DNA of 64,000 bases, from positions 62,001-126,000 of the forward strand of contig JACKOP010000004.1 in NCBI GenBank assembly GCA_024234165.1. Direction: 5' to 3'. Of this stretch, positions 35,581-44,679 are shown in pieces. Below the pieces are notes generated by a model. The model ran no database searches. It saw nothing but the letters and a program-made list of their open reading frames with translations, and was not told where the DNA came from. Both the position numbers and the translations under genes were made by a program. This DNA comes from Pseudomonadales bacterium (lineage in GTDB: Bacteria > Pseudomonadota > Gammaproteobacteria > Pseudomonadales > UBA5518). Numbering within the stretch: position 1 is the stretch's first letter; each line of letters starts with the position of its first letter.

Positions 35581-38500
35581 GGGCCGGGTGTGGATCCGCG
35601 CAGATGCGATTGCCAGTGATAGTGGTAGTAGACCACCGGAATCACGACCAGCGTCAGCAGCGTCGACACCAGCAGACCGAAGATCAACGACACCGCCAGT
35701 CCGCCGAAGATCGGATCGTCGAGGATGAACAACCCGCCCATCATCGCAGCGACTGCGGTCAGCGCGATCGGCCGGGCACGCACCGCAGCAGCCGAGATCG
35801 TCGCATCCTCCAGCGTCTTGCCGGTGGAGACTTCCTGCTGGATGAAATCGACCAGCAGGATCGAGTTGCGCACGATGATACCGGCGAGCGCAATCATCCC
35901 GATCATCGACGGCGCACCGAACTGCTGTCCGAGCAATGCATGCCCCGGCATGATGCCGATGATCGTCAGCGGGATCGGCGCCATGATGATCAGCGGTACA
36001 CCGTAGGAACGGAACTGCGCCACGACCAGCAGGTAGATCAGCACCAGACCGACAGCATACGCTGCACCCATGTCCCTGAAGGTCTCGAAGGTCACCTGCC
36101 ACTCACCGTCCCACTTCAGGCTCGGCGCCCAGGTTTCCTCGGGCTGGACGGTATGGAACTGCTCGATGGCCCTGCCGTCGATCAGCCTGTCGACGAGCGC
36201 CGCAGCGATTGCTCGCATGCCGTACAGCGGGCTGTCGGTAGCGCCGGCCACGTCGCCCGTCACGTAGACCACCGGCAACAGGTTCTTGTGCTGGATCGTC
36301 TGATCACGCACCGTTTCATGCACATCGGCGATTTCCGACAACGGCACGAGGGCGCCAGCCGGGGAGCGTACACGCAGCGTGAGCAATGCCTCGACGCGCG
36401 CCTTCGCCGCATCCGGCATCTCGACACGCACCGGTACCGGCACCGACGAATTCTCGTCGTGCAGATACGACATGTCCTCGCCACCGACCGCGGTCGCGAT
36501 CGCACGCACCGCGTCGCTCTGCGATACACCCAGGCGGGCAGCGCGAGCCCGGTCGACGGCAATCACGAACTTCAGCTGCGGCGCCTCGATCGAATCGTCG
36601 ATGTCGACCACGTCCGGGGTGGTCTCGAACAACTCGCGCACGACACTTGCCGCGGCCACCCGGCGAGCCTGGTCCGGGCCGTAGATCTCGGCCACCAGAG
36701 GCGACAGCACGGGCGGGCCGGGCGGCACCTCGACTATGCGCACGCTGGCCCCATAACGCACGCCGATTTCAGCCAGCGGAGCACGGACGCTCGCCGCGAT
36801 CTGGTGTGACTTGCGCTTGCGTTCATGCTTGTCGACCAGCTCGACCTGGATGTCACCCTGCCAGGGTTCCTTGCGCAGATAGTATTGGCGTACGAGCCCA
36901 TTGAACGTGATCGGCGCCGACGTGCCTGCGTAGATCTGGTAGTGCATGACCTCAGGCACCTGCCGCAGCACCACGGAGAGTTCCTGCAGAACCCGTTCGG
37001 TAGTCTCGAGCGGCGTGCCCTCCGGCATGTCGAGCATCACCTGGAATTCACTCTTGTTGTCGAACGGCAGCATCTTCATCACCACCGCACGCACACTGAC
37101 CAACGCCAGCGACAAGGCAATCAGCAGCAACAGCGTTGCCAGCAGCAGCCAGCGATTGCGCCCCCCGGCAGCACCGTTGAGCAGCGGGTGCATGATGCGC
37201 GTGAACAGACGCTGCAAGGGGTCTTCCACGGGCCGCCCTACCGGCGCGTGTGCATGCGCACTGCGCAGAAACAGCCGCCGGTAAAGCCACGGCGTGAACG
37301 TGAACGCGACCGCCAGCGAGATCAGCATGCCGGTGCTCGCGTTGATCGGGATCGGCCGCATATAAGGCCCCATCAGCCCGCTCACGAAAGCCATCGGCAG
37401 CAACGCCGCAATCACCGTGAACGTCGCCAGAATGGTCGGCCCACCGACCTCGTCGACCGCCACCGGTATCGCCTCGGACAACGGCAACTGCCCGAGTTGC
37501 ATGTGACGATGGATGTTCTCGACCACGACGATCGCATCGTCGACGAGGATACCGATGGAGAAGATCAGCGCGAACAGCGACACGCGGTTCAGCGTGAATC
37601 CCCAGGCCCAGGAAGCGAACAACGTGATCGCCAGCGTGACGATCACCGCGGCTCCCACCACGAAGGCTTCACGGCGCCCCAGCGTGAACAGCACCAGCAC
37701 GATCACCGACAGTGTGGCGAACACCAGCTTGCGAATCAGTGTCTGCGCCTTGTCTGCCGCCGTGATGCCGTAGTCGCGCGTGACCGTCACCTGCACCTGG
37801 TCCGGAATCGCGACACCACGCAACTGCTCCAGCCGGCGCTGCAACGCGGCGGCAACGTCGACCGCGTTCTGTCCGGGCTTCTTCGCCACCGTCAGCGTGA
37901 CTGCCGGCACATGCACCCCGGGGGCAATTCCCGCCGTGCCTGCGGCGGTGCCGCTGCCGAAACTCACATAACGCTGCGGGCGTTCGCCTTCGGTGACCAC
38001 GCGCGCCACGTCACGCAACAGCACCGGCACACCATCGTGAACGCCGACGACCACGTCGGCGATCTCTTCCGGAGTCATCAGGAAAGTACCTGCCTGCACC
38101 AGCATCTCGCGCCCGTCGTCGACGATGCCGCCAGGCTCCGCGACGGCGTTGGCCACGGACAACGCTCGGCGCAGGTCATCCAGCGCCAGGCCGTAGGCCG
38201 CAAGGCGTTCCGGATCGAACTCCACGCGCACCACGCGCTCGGCACCACCGATCGTCTCGATATCACGAGTGCCAGGCACCCGCTGCAACTCCGGCTCGAC
38301 CGCGTGTGCGATGCGCAGCAGATCCCCGCTGCCGATGTCCGGCTCCGCGCTCCATAGCGTCACGGCGAAGATCGGTACATCGTCGATGCCCATCGGCTTG
38401 ATCAGCGGCATCCCGACACCACTGTTTGCAGGCAACCAGTCGAGATTGCTGAAAAAGGCGTTGTACAGGCGCACGATCGCCTCGGTGCGCGGCTCGCCGA

Positions 38501-38822
38501 CGTAGAAGCGCACGGTCAGCACGGCCATTCCCGGTGACGATGCCGAATAGACGTACTCGACACCGTCGATCTCCGACACGATCCGCTCGGCCGGCGTCGT
38601 GACCAGCGACTCGACTTCGGTTGCCGAAGCGCCCGGATACGGGATGAATACGTTCGCGAACGTGACGTCGATCTGCGGCTCTTCCTCACGCGGCGTGACC
38701 AGTACCGCAAACAGCCCGAGCAGGAAGCCGAACAACGCAATCAGCGGCGTGATCTCGCTCGCCTGGAACGCGCGTGCAATGTGCCCGGATACGCCGAGCC
38801 GGGGTTCATCGCGCACCGTCAT
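35577..38822 (-). CDS. RND efflux transporter permease
   Basis: Inner-membrane proton-driven pump of 1081 residues, the usual AcrB/CusA length. The first transmembrane helix is followed by a large periplasmic loop (PREEEPQIDVTFANVFIPYPG, SSPGMAVLTVRF). Helix 4 contains the proton-relay aspartates in GILVDDAIVVVENIHRHM, and a second loop starts after residue 560. The second half repeats the layout with ALAGIIVRNSILLVDFIQQE. Substrate class is not clear. The start ATG overlaps the adaptor gene stop (ATGA), so the two are coupled. The TAG stop at 35577-35579 comes from the flanking REP repeat. No outer-membrane channel gene is adjacent. Confidence 0.93.
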   Translation of the reverse strand: MTVRDEPRLGVSGHIARAFQASEITPLIALFGFLLGLFAVLVTPREEEPQIDVTFANVFIPYPGASATEVESLVTTPAERIVSEIDGVEYVYSASSPGMAVLTVRFYVGEPRTEAIVRLYNAFFSNLDWLPANSGVGMPLIKPMGIDDVPIFAVTLWSAEPDIGSGDLLRIAHAVEPELQRVPGTRDIETIGGAERVVRVEFDPERLAAYGLALDDLRRALSVANAVAEPGGIVDDGREMLVQAGTFLMTPEEIADVVVGVHDGVPVLLRDVARVVTEGERPQRYVSFGSGTAAGTAGIAPGVHVPAVTLTVAKKPGQNAVDVAAALQRRLEQLRGVAIPDQVQVTVTRDYGITAADKAQTLIRKLVFATLSVIVLVLFTLGRREAFVVGAAVIVTLAITLFASWAWGFTLNRVSLFALIFSIGILVDDAIVVVENIHRHMQLGQLPLSEAIPVAVDEVGGPTILATFTVIAALLPMAFVSGLMGPYMRPIPINASTGMLISLAVAFTFTPWLYRRLFLRSAHAHAPVGRPVEDPLQRLFTRIMHPLLNGAAGGRNRWLLLATLLLLIALSLALVSVRAVVMKMLPFDNKSEFQVMLDMPEGTPLETTERVLQELSVVLRQVPEVMHYQIYAGTSAPITFNGLVRQYYLRKEPWQGDIQVELVDKHERKRKSHQIAASVRAPLAEIGVRYGASVRIVEVPPGPPVLSPLVAEIYGPDQARRVAAASVVRELFETTPDVVDIDDSIEAPQLKFVIAVDRARAARLGVSQSDAVRAIATAVGGEDMSYLHDENSSVPVPVRVEMPDAAKARVEALLTLRVRSPAGALVPLSEIADVHETVRDQTIQHKNLLPVVYVTGDVAGATDSPLYGMRAIAAALVDRLIDGRAIEQFHTVQPEETWAPSLKWDGEWQVTFETFRDMGAAYAVGLVLIYLLVVAQFRSYGVPLIIMAPIPLTIIGIMPGHALLGQQFGAPSMIGMIALAGIIVRNSILLVDFIQQEVSTGKTLEDATISAAAVRARPIALTAVAAMMGGLFILDDPIFGGLAVSLIFGLLVSTLLTLVVIPVVYYHYHWQSHLRGSTPGP

Positions 38823-39904
38823 GGTGTGCCCCCGAGGTGTGGCAGTGCCTTGTAGACGGCGGCAGCGGCGTGCGGGTCGCTGGCGACACGCTCTCCGGCC
38901 ACGAGCCCGGCCAGCACCGGAATGCGTCCGTCGCTCGCCGGCGTGCCGGTACGCAGATAACGGAACGACAGCGTGCCGTCTGCTGCAATCACATAGGCAC
39001 CTTCGATCTCGCCGCGACGCACCAATGCCTGCGCTGGCAGCAACAGCCGCTCCTCGCTCCCGGTGACGAAGGCGACTTTCAGCAACACGCCCGGGTACAC
39101 CCCGTACTCGCCGGCTGGCAGGGTCACCAGCACACGGAAGGACTGGGTTCCCGGGTCGGCATTGGGCGGAATGCGCATTCCTTCGGCGGCCACCGACGCA
39201 CCGTCAGGCAGCAGCACACGAGCCTGGTGATGACGCCGCAGCACGCCGATGTGTTGCTGCGGCACGTCGACGCGTACACGCAGGTGTTCCAGCGATACCC
39301 CGGTCATCAGCGGCGTGCCGACCGTCACCGTTTCTCCGATCTGCACATGGCGCTGCACCACGATGCCTGCGTAGGGGGCGCGGATCACCGTGTGCTCCAA
39401 CCCTTCACGCACCTCCGCCAGCGTCGCCTCGCTGGCCTTCAGACGGGCACGCGCTGCATCGAGGTCGGCACGGGAACGATCGTACTGCGACTTCGCGATC
39501 AGCCTCTTCTCATAGATCTCGCTGACCCGCTTGAACTCTGCCTCGGCCTCCACCAGTCGGGCGCGCGCCTCATGCGTTGCCTGCTCTGCCGCCGCACCGC
39601 GCGCCTTCTGCTCGGTATCGGTGAAACGCACGATCACGGCGCCCTTCTCGACCTCGTCGCCGACATCCACCGGCATCTCGATCACACGCCCGGCAGTCTG
39701 TGCCGAGACGGTGGACTGGTTGACCGCCTCGACCACGCCGTCGAACGTGGTTTCCCGGGAAACCGTGGCAGTTTCCACCACCTCGCTCTGCAGCCCGCTG
39801 GCTACCGGTGCGGCAGGCATCGAGGGAGGTGACGGCTCGGAACACCCACCAAGAAACAGGACCGAGAGGCAACCGGCAGACAGGATCGTTCGCATCATGA
39901 GCAT
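38819..39904 (-). CDS. RND periplasmic adaptor (membrane fusion) lipoprotein
   Basis: Adaptor of about 361 residues. A signal peptide with lipobox L-G-G-C precedes the barrel-sandwich halves (VSAQTAGRVIEMPVDVGDEV and VIRAPYAGIVVQRHVQIGE), with an alpha-helical hairpin rich in A/E/R between them. The beta-barrel and membrane-proximal domains follow. It links the RND permease to an outer-membrane channel. Several Met codons are possible at the start (39904, 39898, 39895), none with a convincing ribosome site; 39904 is given. It heads the two-gene operon. Confidence 0.9.
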   Translation of the reverse strand: MLMMRTILSAGCLSVLFLGGCSEPSPPSMPAAPVASGLQSEVVETATVSRETTFDGVVEAVNQSTVSAQTAGRVIEMPVDVGDEVEKGAVIVRFTDTEQKARGAAAEQATHEARARLVEAEAEFKRVSEIYEKRLIAKSQYDRSRADLDAARARLKASEATLAEVREGLEHTVIRAPYAGIVVQRHVQIGETVTVGTPLMTGVSLEHLRVRVDVPQQHIGVLRRHHQARVLLPDGASVAAEGMRIPPNADPGTQSFRVLVTLPAGEYGVYPGVLLKVAFVTGSEERLLLPAQALVRRGEIEGAYVIAADGTLSFRYLRTGTPASDGRIPVLAGLVAGERVASDPHAAAAVYKALPHLGGTP

Positions 39905-39978
39905 CGCCCGGACGTTATGCAGCTTCGTGGCGGAGCTTAACATTCACATCGGCAGCATTCAGCCCGATCACTGCACGC

Positions 39979-40030
39979 GTCGGCATGAATGCCGACCTAC
40001 GAACATCCGTCGGCATGAATGCCGACCTAC
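39979..40030. repeat. two REP hairpins (CA/TG variant)
   Basis: GTCGG-CA-TGAA-TG-CCGAC at 39979-39996 and 40009-40026, both with CTAC behind them, that is GTAG heads facing the minus-strand gene yaiI. The CTA at 40027-40029 is the complement of that gene's TAG stop. Confidence 0.9.
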
Positions 40031-40470
40031 GCGCGGGCGATGAAGCGATCGAGCGCATTCGCGAATGCCTGACGGTCACGCTGGTCGAGTGGCGGCGGCC
40101 CGCCCGTATGCACGCCGCTCGCGCGCATGGTGTCGAGGAAATCGCGCATGTTGAGACGCGCCCGCACATTCTCGCGCGTATAGAGCTCTCCGCGGGGATT
40201 CAGCGCAGTCGCTCCCCTCGCGATCACTTCCGCCGCCAGCGGAATATCAGCGGTCACCACAAGGTCGCCGGCAACACACAAGCGCACGATTTCGTTATCT
40301 GCGACGTCAAAGCCCGACGCCACCTGCAGCGTACGCACGCCGGCGATGCGCGGCACCGTCAGCGGCTGGTTTGCAACCAGGGTGACTGCAATGCCGGTAC
40401 GTGCAGCGACGCGAAACAGGATGTCCTTGATCGCATTCGGACACGCATCGGCGTCGACCCAGATCTGCAC
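40027..40470 (-). CDS. yaiI: YaiI/YqxD family protein (DUF188)
   Basis: Protein of 147 residues with the DUF188 signature: MQIWVDADACPNAIKDILFR, then VTADIPLAAEVIARGATALN and an N-terminal PIN-like acidic cluster. The family is widespread and predicted to be a nuclease-like or RNA-related protein; function is not established. Length matches the family (about 150). Its last codon is followed by a TAG from the adjacent REP head. The epimerase-like gene ends 19 bases upstream on the same strand. Confidence 0.92.
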   Translation of the reverse strand: MQIWVDADACPNAIKDILFRVAARTGIAVTLVANQPLTVPRIAGVRTLQVASGFDVADNEIVRLCVAGDLVVTADIPLAAEVIARGATALNPRGELYTRENVRARLNMRDFLDTMRASGVHTGGPPPLDQRDRQAFANALDRFIARA

Positions 40471-40489
40471 GATGCGATGCGCCCGCGCC

Positions 40490-41404
40490 TCAGTTCTTCA
40501 GCAACTGCGGTGCGAGTACCTGCACCATTTCACGCATGCCCTGCTTCCAGTCGACGGCGGTCGGCCCGATCAGTGCGTGCATGCGTGTGGTGTCAAGCTG
40601 CAGGCTGCCGAAGGCTTCCGGATTTTCCCTGAACACCGGCTCAAAGCCAGTCAGCTCCTGCAGATAGGCACACCACTGCTCGATGCTCACCGCCTGCGAT
40701 CCACCGAAGTTCACCGTCGTGACCCCGGGCGTTGCTGCCGCCAGCAGGCCCGGAATCTTCGCCAGGCAGTCGCGCTCGTGCAGCGGGTTGTAGACGTTCG
40801 GATGCTCCGGATGCACGTCGATCGGCACCCCGTTCTGCATCATCAACAGGTGGTAATACGGCCACCCACCACGATTGCCGTAAGGTACGCTGAGACGCGC
40901 GATCGTCGTCGGGATACCGAACTCGTGTGCGGTAAAGCGCACCACCGTCTCCGCCGCGATCTTCGAAATGCTGTAGGTCGGCATCATCGCGCGGTGGTTG
41001 TCGCCAAGCGGCGAGTCTTCCGACCGCGGCGCATGCCCCTTGTAGGCGTACACCGCCGTCGAGGAACAATGCACGAACGCCTTCGCACCGCGGCAGCGCA
41101 GCATCAGACGACCGACGCCCTCGGCGTTCGCGCGCAGATCGTAGGCCCAGTCGTCGGTCTTCATGACCGCGAAGTTCAGCACGTAGTCGACTTCCTGCGG
41201 CACCGCATCGAGCGGACCCTCCGCAAAATCGACCGCGATCGGGTGGGCCCCCAGTGCCGTGAACGCGTCACGATCCTCCTGCTTGCCGAAACGGGCGAGC
41301 GCGAACACCTCGTTGTGCGGCGCCAGCGCCTCGACCAACGGTCGTGCGACCTGCCCGGTTGGTCCGGTCACCAGAATCCGCTTGCCAGTCAATTCCACTG
41401 CCAT
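40490..41404 (-). CDS. NAD-dependent epimerase/dehydratase (extended SDR)
   Basis: Protein of 304 residues with N-terminal T-G-P-T-G-Q-V-A (a G-x2-G-x2-A nucleotide-binding variant), a serine-rich H-C-S-S-T-A-V-Y strand and Y-S-I-S-K catalytic motif. It belongs to the extended SDRs acting on nucleotide sugars or related carbonyls; substrate not assignable. ATG at 41404 has GGGAGG six bases upstream. The longer frame reads back into REP sequence, whose ATGAATGCCGAC gives a spurious M-N-A-D start. Confidence 0.87.
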   Translation of the reverse strand: MAVELTGKRILVTGPTGQVARPLVEALAPHNEVFALARFGKQEDRDAFTALGAHPIAVDFAEGPLDAVPQEVDYVLNFAVMKTDDWAYDLRANAEGVGRLMLRCRGAKAFVHCSSTAVYAYKGHAPRSEDSPLGDNHRAMMPTYSISKIAAETVVRFTAHEFGIPTTIARLSVPYGNRGGWPYYHLLMMQNGVPIDVHPEHPNVYNPLHERDCLAKIPGLLAAATPGVTTVNFGGSQAVSIEQWCAYLQELTGFEPVFRENPEAFGSLQLDTTRMHALIGPTAVDWKQGMREMVQVLAPQLLKN

Positions 41405-41455
41405 CGATTGCCTCCCACACGCTTCGTTTCGTTTCGACCCGACGCCTACCCACAG

Positions 41456-41749
41456 ATCGGCATTCATGCCGACGGGAGTGTCGGGTTGAAACCCGACCTA
41501 CGTCCGCGTTCCGTCACCCCGTAGGTCGGCATTCATGCCGACGGGAGTGTCGGGTTGAAACCCGACCTACGTCCGCGTTCCGTCACCCCGCAGGTCGGCA
41601 TTCATGCCGACGACACTGTCGGGTTGAAACCCGACCTACGTCCGCATTCCGTCACCCCGTAGGTCGGCATTCATGCCGACGACACTGCCGGGTTGAAACC
41701 CGACCAACGTCCGCGTTCCGTCACCCCGTAGGTCGGCATTCATGCCGAC
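41456..41749. repeat. REP/BIME array, four 69-70 bp units plus one hairpin
   Basis: Alternating CA/TG and inverted GT/AC hairpins as in the 5.5-kb array, but with a different constant spacer (ACGTCCGCGTTCCGTCACCCC). The first copy lacks its GTAG head and the last hairpin stands alone, 12 bases from the stop of the next minus-strand gene. It fills the promoter side of the epimerase gene as well as the 3' side of the SDR. Confidence 0.93.
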
Positions 41750-41761
41750 ACGCCAATCCGT

Positions 41762-42535
41762 TCAGAAACCTTCGGTCTTGTGACAGTTCTTCCACACCAG
41801 ATTCGGAAACAGGCGTCGCATGATATACCCGATACGGGTCTGCTTGCCCGGGAAGACCCAGAACTCACCCTTTGCCAGCGTCGCCTCGATCGCATCGAGC
41901 ACTTCCGCCGGCTGGATCGGCGGCATCATCTCCACCGTCTTCGGCATCACGGTCGCATAGCCCTGCTTCAGCAGCGGTGTCGCCACCGGCGGCGGACAGA
42001 CACACACAAAGCGCACGCCGCTCGAGCGGTTCTCGTGATAGAGCACCTCGGTATACGCCGACACCGCGAATTTGGAAGCGTTGTAGGCGCTGGTAAGCAA
42101 GGTCGGAATGATGCCGGACATCGACGAGAAGCTGATGAAATCACCGCTGCCACGGCGCACCATCGCCGGCAGCGTCGCCTGCGCGATATTGACCAGCCCG
42201 CCGTAGTTGATCGCCATCACACGATGCACCTGCGCATTCGCATGCTCCAGTGCCTTGCCGAACGGCATGATCGCGGCGGCGTTGTAGACACGATGGACCG
42301 GACCCAGCGTATCCTCGATACGCCGTGCGGTTGCGTCGACTTCGGCGAAATCGGACACATCGACCCGATACGTGGTGATCCGTTCGTGCCCCTGCGCGGT
42401 CTGCGCAAGTCCTGCCTCGTTGACATCGAGTGCGGCCACTCGCGCGCCGCGCTCGCTCATGAGCCGGCATGCAAGCTGGCCCATGCCGCTGCCGCCACCG
42501 GTCACCAGCACCACCTTGCCATTCATGTCCATCAT
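41762..42535 (-). CDS. SDR family oxidoreductase
   Basis: SDR of 257 residues with T-G-G-G-S-G-M-G, YNAAAI in place of NNAG, F-I-S-F-S-S and Y-N-A-S-K. The C-terminal end is long and basic (RIGYIMRRLFPNLVWKNC), which could associate with membrane, as in some SDR-E/retinol-type enzymes. GGAGA five bases before ATG 42535 fixes the start. It is divergent from the PAP2 gene and ends just outside a REP array. Confidence 0.87.
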   Translation of the reverse strand: MMDMNGKVVLVTGGGSGMGQLACRLMSERGARVAALDVNEAGLAQTAQGHERITTYRVDVSDFAEVDATARRIEDTLGPVHRVYNAAAIMPFGKALEHANAQVHRVMAINYGGLVNIAQATLPAMVRRGSGDFISFSSMSGIIPTLLTSAYNASKFAVSAYTEVLYHENRSSGVRFVCVCPPPVATPLLKQGYATVMPKTVEMMPPIQPAEVLDAIEATLAKGEFWVFPGKQTRIGYIMRRLFPNLVWKNCHKTEGF

Positions 42536-42690
42536 CGGTCTCCACTCGCGGTTGACAGTTGGCGGCATCCTAGTCGCATTGCCGACCGGCGGCAGTTAAA
42601 GCGTTGTAACGTTCGGACACACGGAAGCCCACCCGGATCACCTACACTGCCGCAGCAGATTGCCATGTAATCAGTATGCGGGAGTTACCG

Positions 42691-43593
42691 ATGGACGCCG
42701 TGCTTCACTGGGGGGTCGAGCTCATACTGACGCTGCAGACCCACCGCACTGCAGCGCTCGACGTATTTTTCCGCGCCATTACACAGCTCGGCGGCGCAGC
42801 ACATCTGTTCATCGTGCCGCTGGTGATCTGGAGCATCAGTTACCGGCTCGGCGTACGCCTGCTGCTCGTGCTGCTGTTATCGGCATTGGTCAATTTCGCG
42901 CTGAAGGACGCTTTTGCACAACCACGCCCCTTCAATCTCGATCCTTCGATAGGACCGGACCGCGAGGTGGGTTACGGTCTGCCCAGCGGGCACGCGCAAC
43001 ACACGCTGGTCGAGTGGGGCATCATCGCTGCGTGGGTGCAGCGGCGCTGGTTCTCGTTGCTGGCAGTGGTACTGGTTGTGTCGATCGGCCTTTCACGCAT
43101 CTGGCTCGGCGTACACTTCCCCACCGATGTACTGGGCGGCTGGTTGCTTGGCGCAGCGTTGCTGTGGATCTATCTGCGCTACGGTGAGCGAATCAACGTC
43201 CGTCTGAGCGCCGCTGGCAGTGGATGGCAGCTAAGCTGTGCGCTGGCCGTATCACTGGTATTCGTTGCGTCCTGCGCAGCCTTCCCGCACACATCGCACC
43301 TGGCCGGACTCGCTGGCCTCTGGCTCGGCTCCACGCTCGGGATCATCGTGTGCACGCGGCTGCTGCAGATGCCGGAAGGCGGCGCCCTCTGGCAACGCGT
43401 GTTGCGTTACCTGCTCGGCATGGCCGTGCTGCTGCTCTGGATGAAGCAGTCCGGCACATGGCTGCCGGCGGACCCGGGGATCGCCTGGTTTCTCACCGCA
43501 TGGGGCAACAATCTCATCGGCGGGCTGTGGCTTACCGCCGGCGCGCCTGCGGTGTTCCGGGTATTGCGTCTGACGCCCGGCTCGTGCCGATGA
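42691..43593 (+). CDS. PAP2 family membrane phosphatase
   Basis: Integral membrane lipid phosphatase of about 300 residues. The three catalytic motifs are present: K-D-A-F-A-Q-P-R-P, P-S-G-H-A-Q and S-R-I-W-L-G-V-H-F-P-T-D. About eight hydrophobic helices, with an extra C-terminal half beyond the core domain. It could remove phosphate from undecaprenyl pyrophosphate or phosphatidic acid. ATG at 42691 is preferred to 42676 because GGGAG lies six bases ahead. A REP cluster begins six bases after its TGA. Confidence 0.92.
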   Translation: MDAVLHWGVELILTLQTHRTAALDVFFRAITQLGGAAHLFIVPLVIWSISYRLGVRLLLVLLLSALVNFALKDAFAQPRPFNLDPSIGPDREVGYGLPSGHAQHTLVEWGIIAAWVQRRWFSLLAVVLVVSIGLSRIWLGVHFPTDVLGGWLLGAALLWIYLRYGERINVRLSAAGSGWQLSCALAVSLVFVASCAAFPHTSHLAGLAGLWLGSTLGIIVCTRLLQMPEGGALWQRVLRYLLGMAVLLLWMKQSGTWLPADPGIAWFLTAWGNNLIGGLWLTAGAPAVFRVLRLTPGSCR

Positions 43594-43598
43594 TTGCC

Positions 43599-43987
43599 GT
43601 CGGCATGAATGCCGACCTACGGACTGACCGCCAACCGGTGTAGGTCGGATTTCAATCCGACATCCCGTCGGCATGAATGCCGACCCACGGACCGAACGCC
43701 AACCGGCGTAGGTCGGATTTCAATCCGACATGCCTGTCGGCATGAATGCCGACCTACGAACCGAACGCCAACCGGTGCAGGTCGGATTTCAATCCGACAT
43801 GCCTGTCGGCATAAATGCCGACCTACGGACTGACCACCAATCGGCGTAGGTCGGATTTCAATCCGACATTGCCGTCGGCATGAATGCCGACCTACGGACT
43901 GACCACCAACCGGTGTAGGTCGGATTTCAATCCGACATTGCCGTCGGCATGAATGCCGACCTACGGACCGCATGCATGCCGACCTAC
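43599..43987. repeat. REP/BIME array with AT/AT variant, about six units
   Basis: CA/TG hairpins alternate with GTCGG-AT-TTCA-AT-CCGAC hairpins at 68-70-base steps. The spacer (GACCGAACGCCAACCGGCG) is a close reverse-complement relative of the spacer in the 5482-6575 array, so the two arrays share an ancestor. The last copy (43973-43987) is degenerate. Its CTAC supplies the TAG stop of the minus-strand lipoprotein gene. Confidence 0.93.
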
Positions 43988-44679
43988 GGGTCGGGCAGCA
44001 CTTCGTCGGGGGCCTCCCATTCCTCGCGGTTTGCCGGGTCCAGCATCTCGTCTGCGTGTTCGTGGACCTCGTGCTCGATCGTACGCCGGATCGCCTCGCG
44101 TGGGTTTGCCCACGCCATCTCCGCCGGCCATACCGGCAGCACGCGAGCGGCCGCTTCATGTACTGCACCTGCCACGCTGTCGCGTGCGCCTTCCACCTCG
44201 CCCTCCACACCCTCCAGCGCGGCATCACGCGCGGCGGCGACGCGCTCATCGACCGCCGCCTCGACGCGCTCGGACAGGACCTGGGTCACATCACCCTTCA
44301 GCAGCGCGACTGCCAACTGGTTGGTGTCGGCGTTCCACACCAGCCCTGCCTTGTCGGCCATTTCGGGAATTGGCGTGTAGCGCGACACCACATAGAACAG
44401 CGGCCCTTCGCGGCGCAACTCGTTGGCAGTGCGCAACAGCCGCATGGTCGGGTCGTAATGCTCCCCGAGCAAGGCGACCATGCGGTTGCGCAGCACCGGC
44501 TGTTCGAACAGGTTGACCCGGTTCGGATCGAAACCGACCAGCGGAGTCAGCAATGCCCACATCAACTGGCTCGACGACGGCAACAGCATCGCCGGTGCAA
44601 GGCAGCCACCGAGCAGTGCAAGCAGCACGCTCCCCGCCACCAATGCCTTGCGCCGCCCGACGCTCCGCAATGCCGTCAT
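43984..44679 (-). CDS. putative lipoprotein of unknown function
   Basis: Protein of 231 residues with a basic N terminus, a hydrophobic segment and lipobox L-G-G-C near residue 26. The mature part is helical, rich in Ala, Glu and Arg between residues 130 and 190 (VEAAVDERVAAARDAALEGV), suggesting a coiled coil. No family was recognised. Its ATG overlaps the stop of the metallo-beta-lactamase-fold gene by four bases (ATGA), so the two proteins are made together. The stop TAG (43984-43986) is REP-derived, so the last residues (L-P-D-P) abut the repeat. Confidence 0.75.
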   Translation of the reverse strand: MTALRSVGRRKALVAGSVLLALLGGCLAPAMLLPSSSQLMWALLTPLVGFDPNRVNLFEQPVLRNRMVALLGEHYDPTMRLLRTANELRREGPLFYVVSRYTPIPEMADKAGLVWNADTNQLAVALLKGDVTQVLSERVEAAVDERVAAARDAALEGVEGEVEGARDSVAGAVHEAAARVLPVWPAEMAWANPREAIRRTIEHEVHEHADEMLDPANREEWEAPDEVLPDP

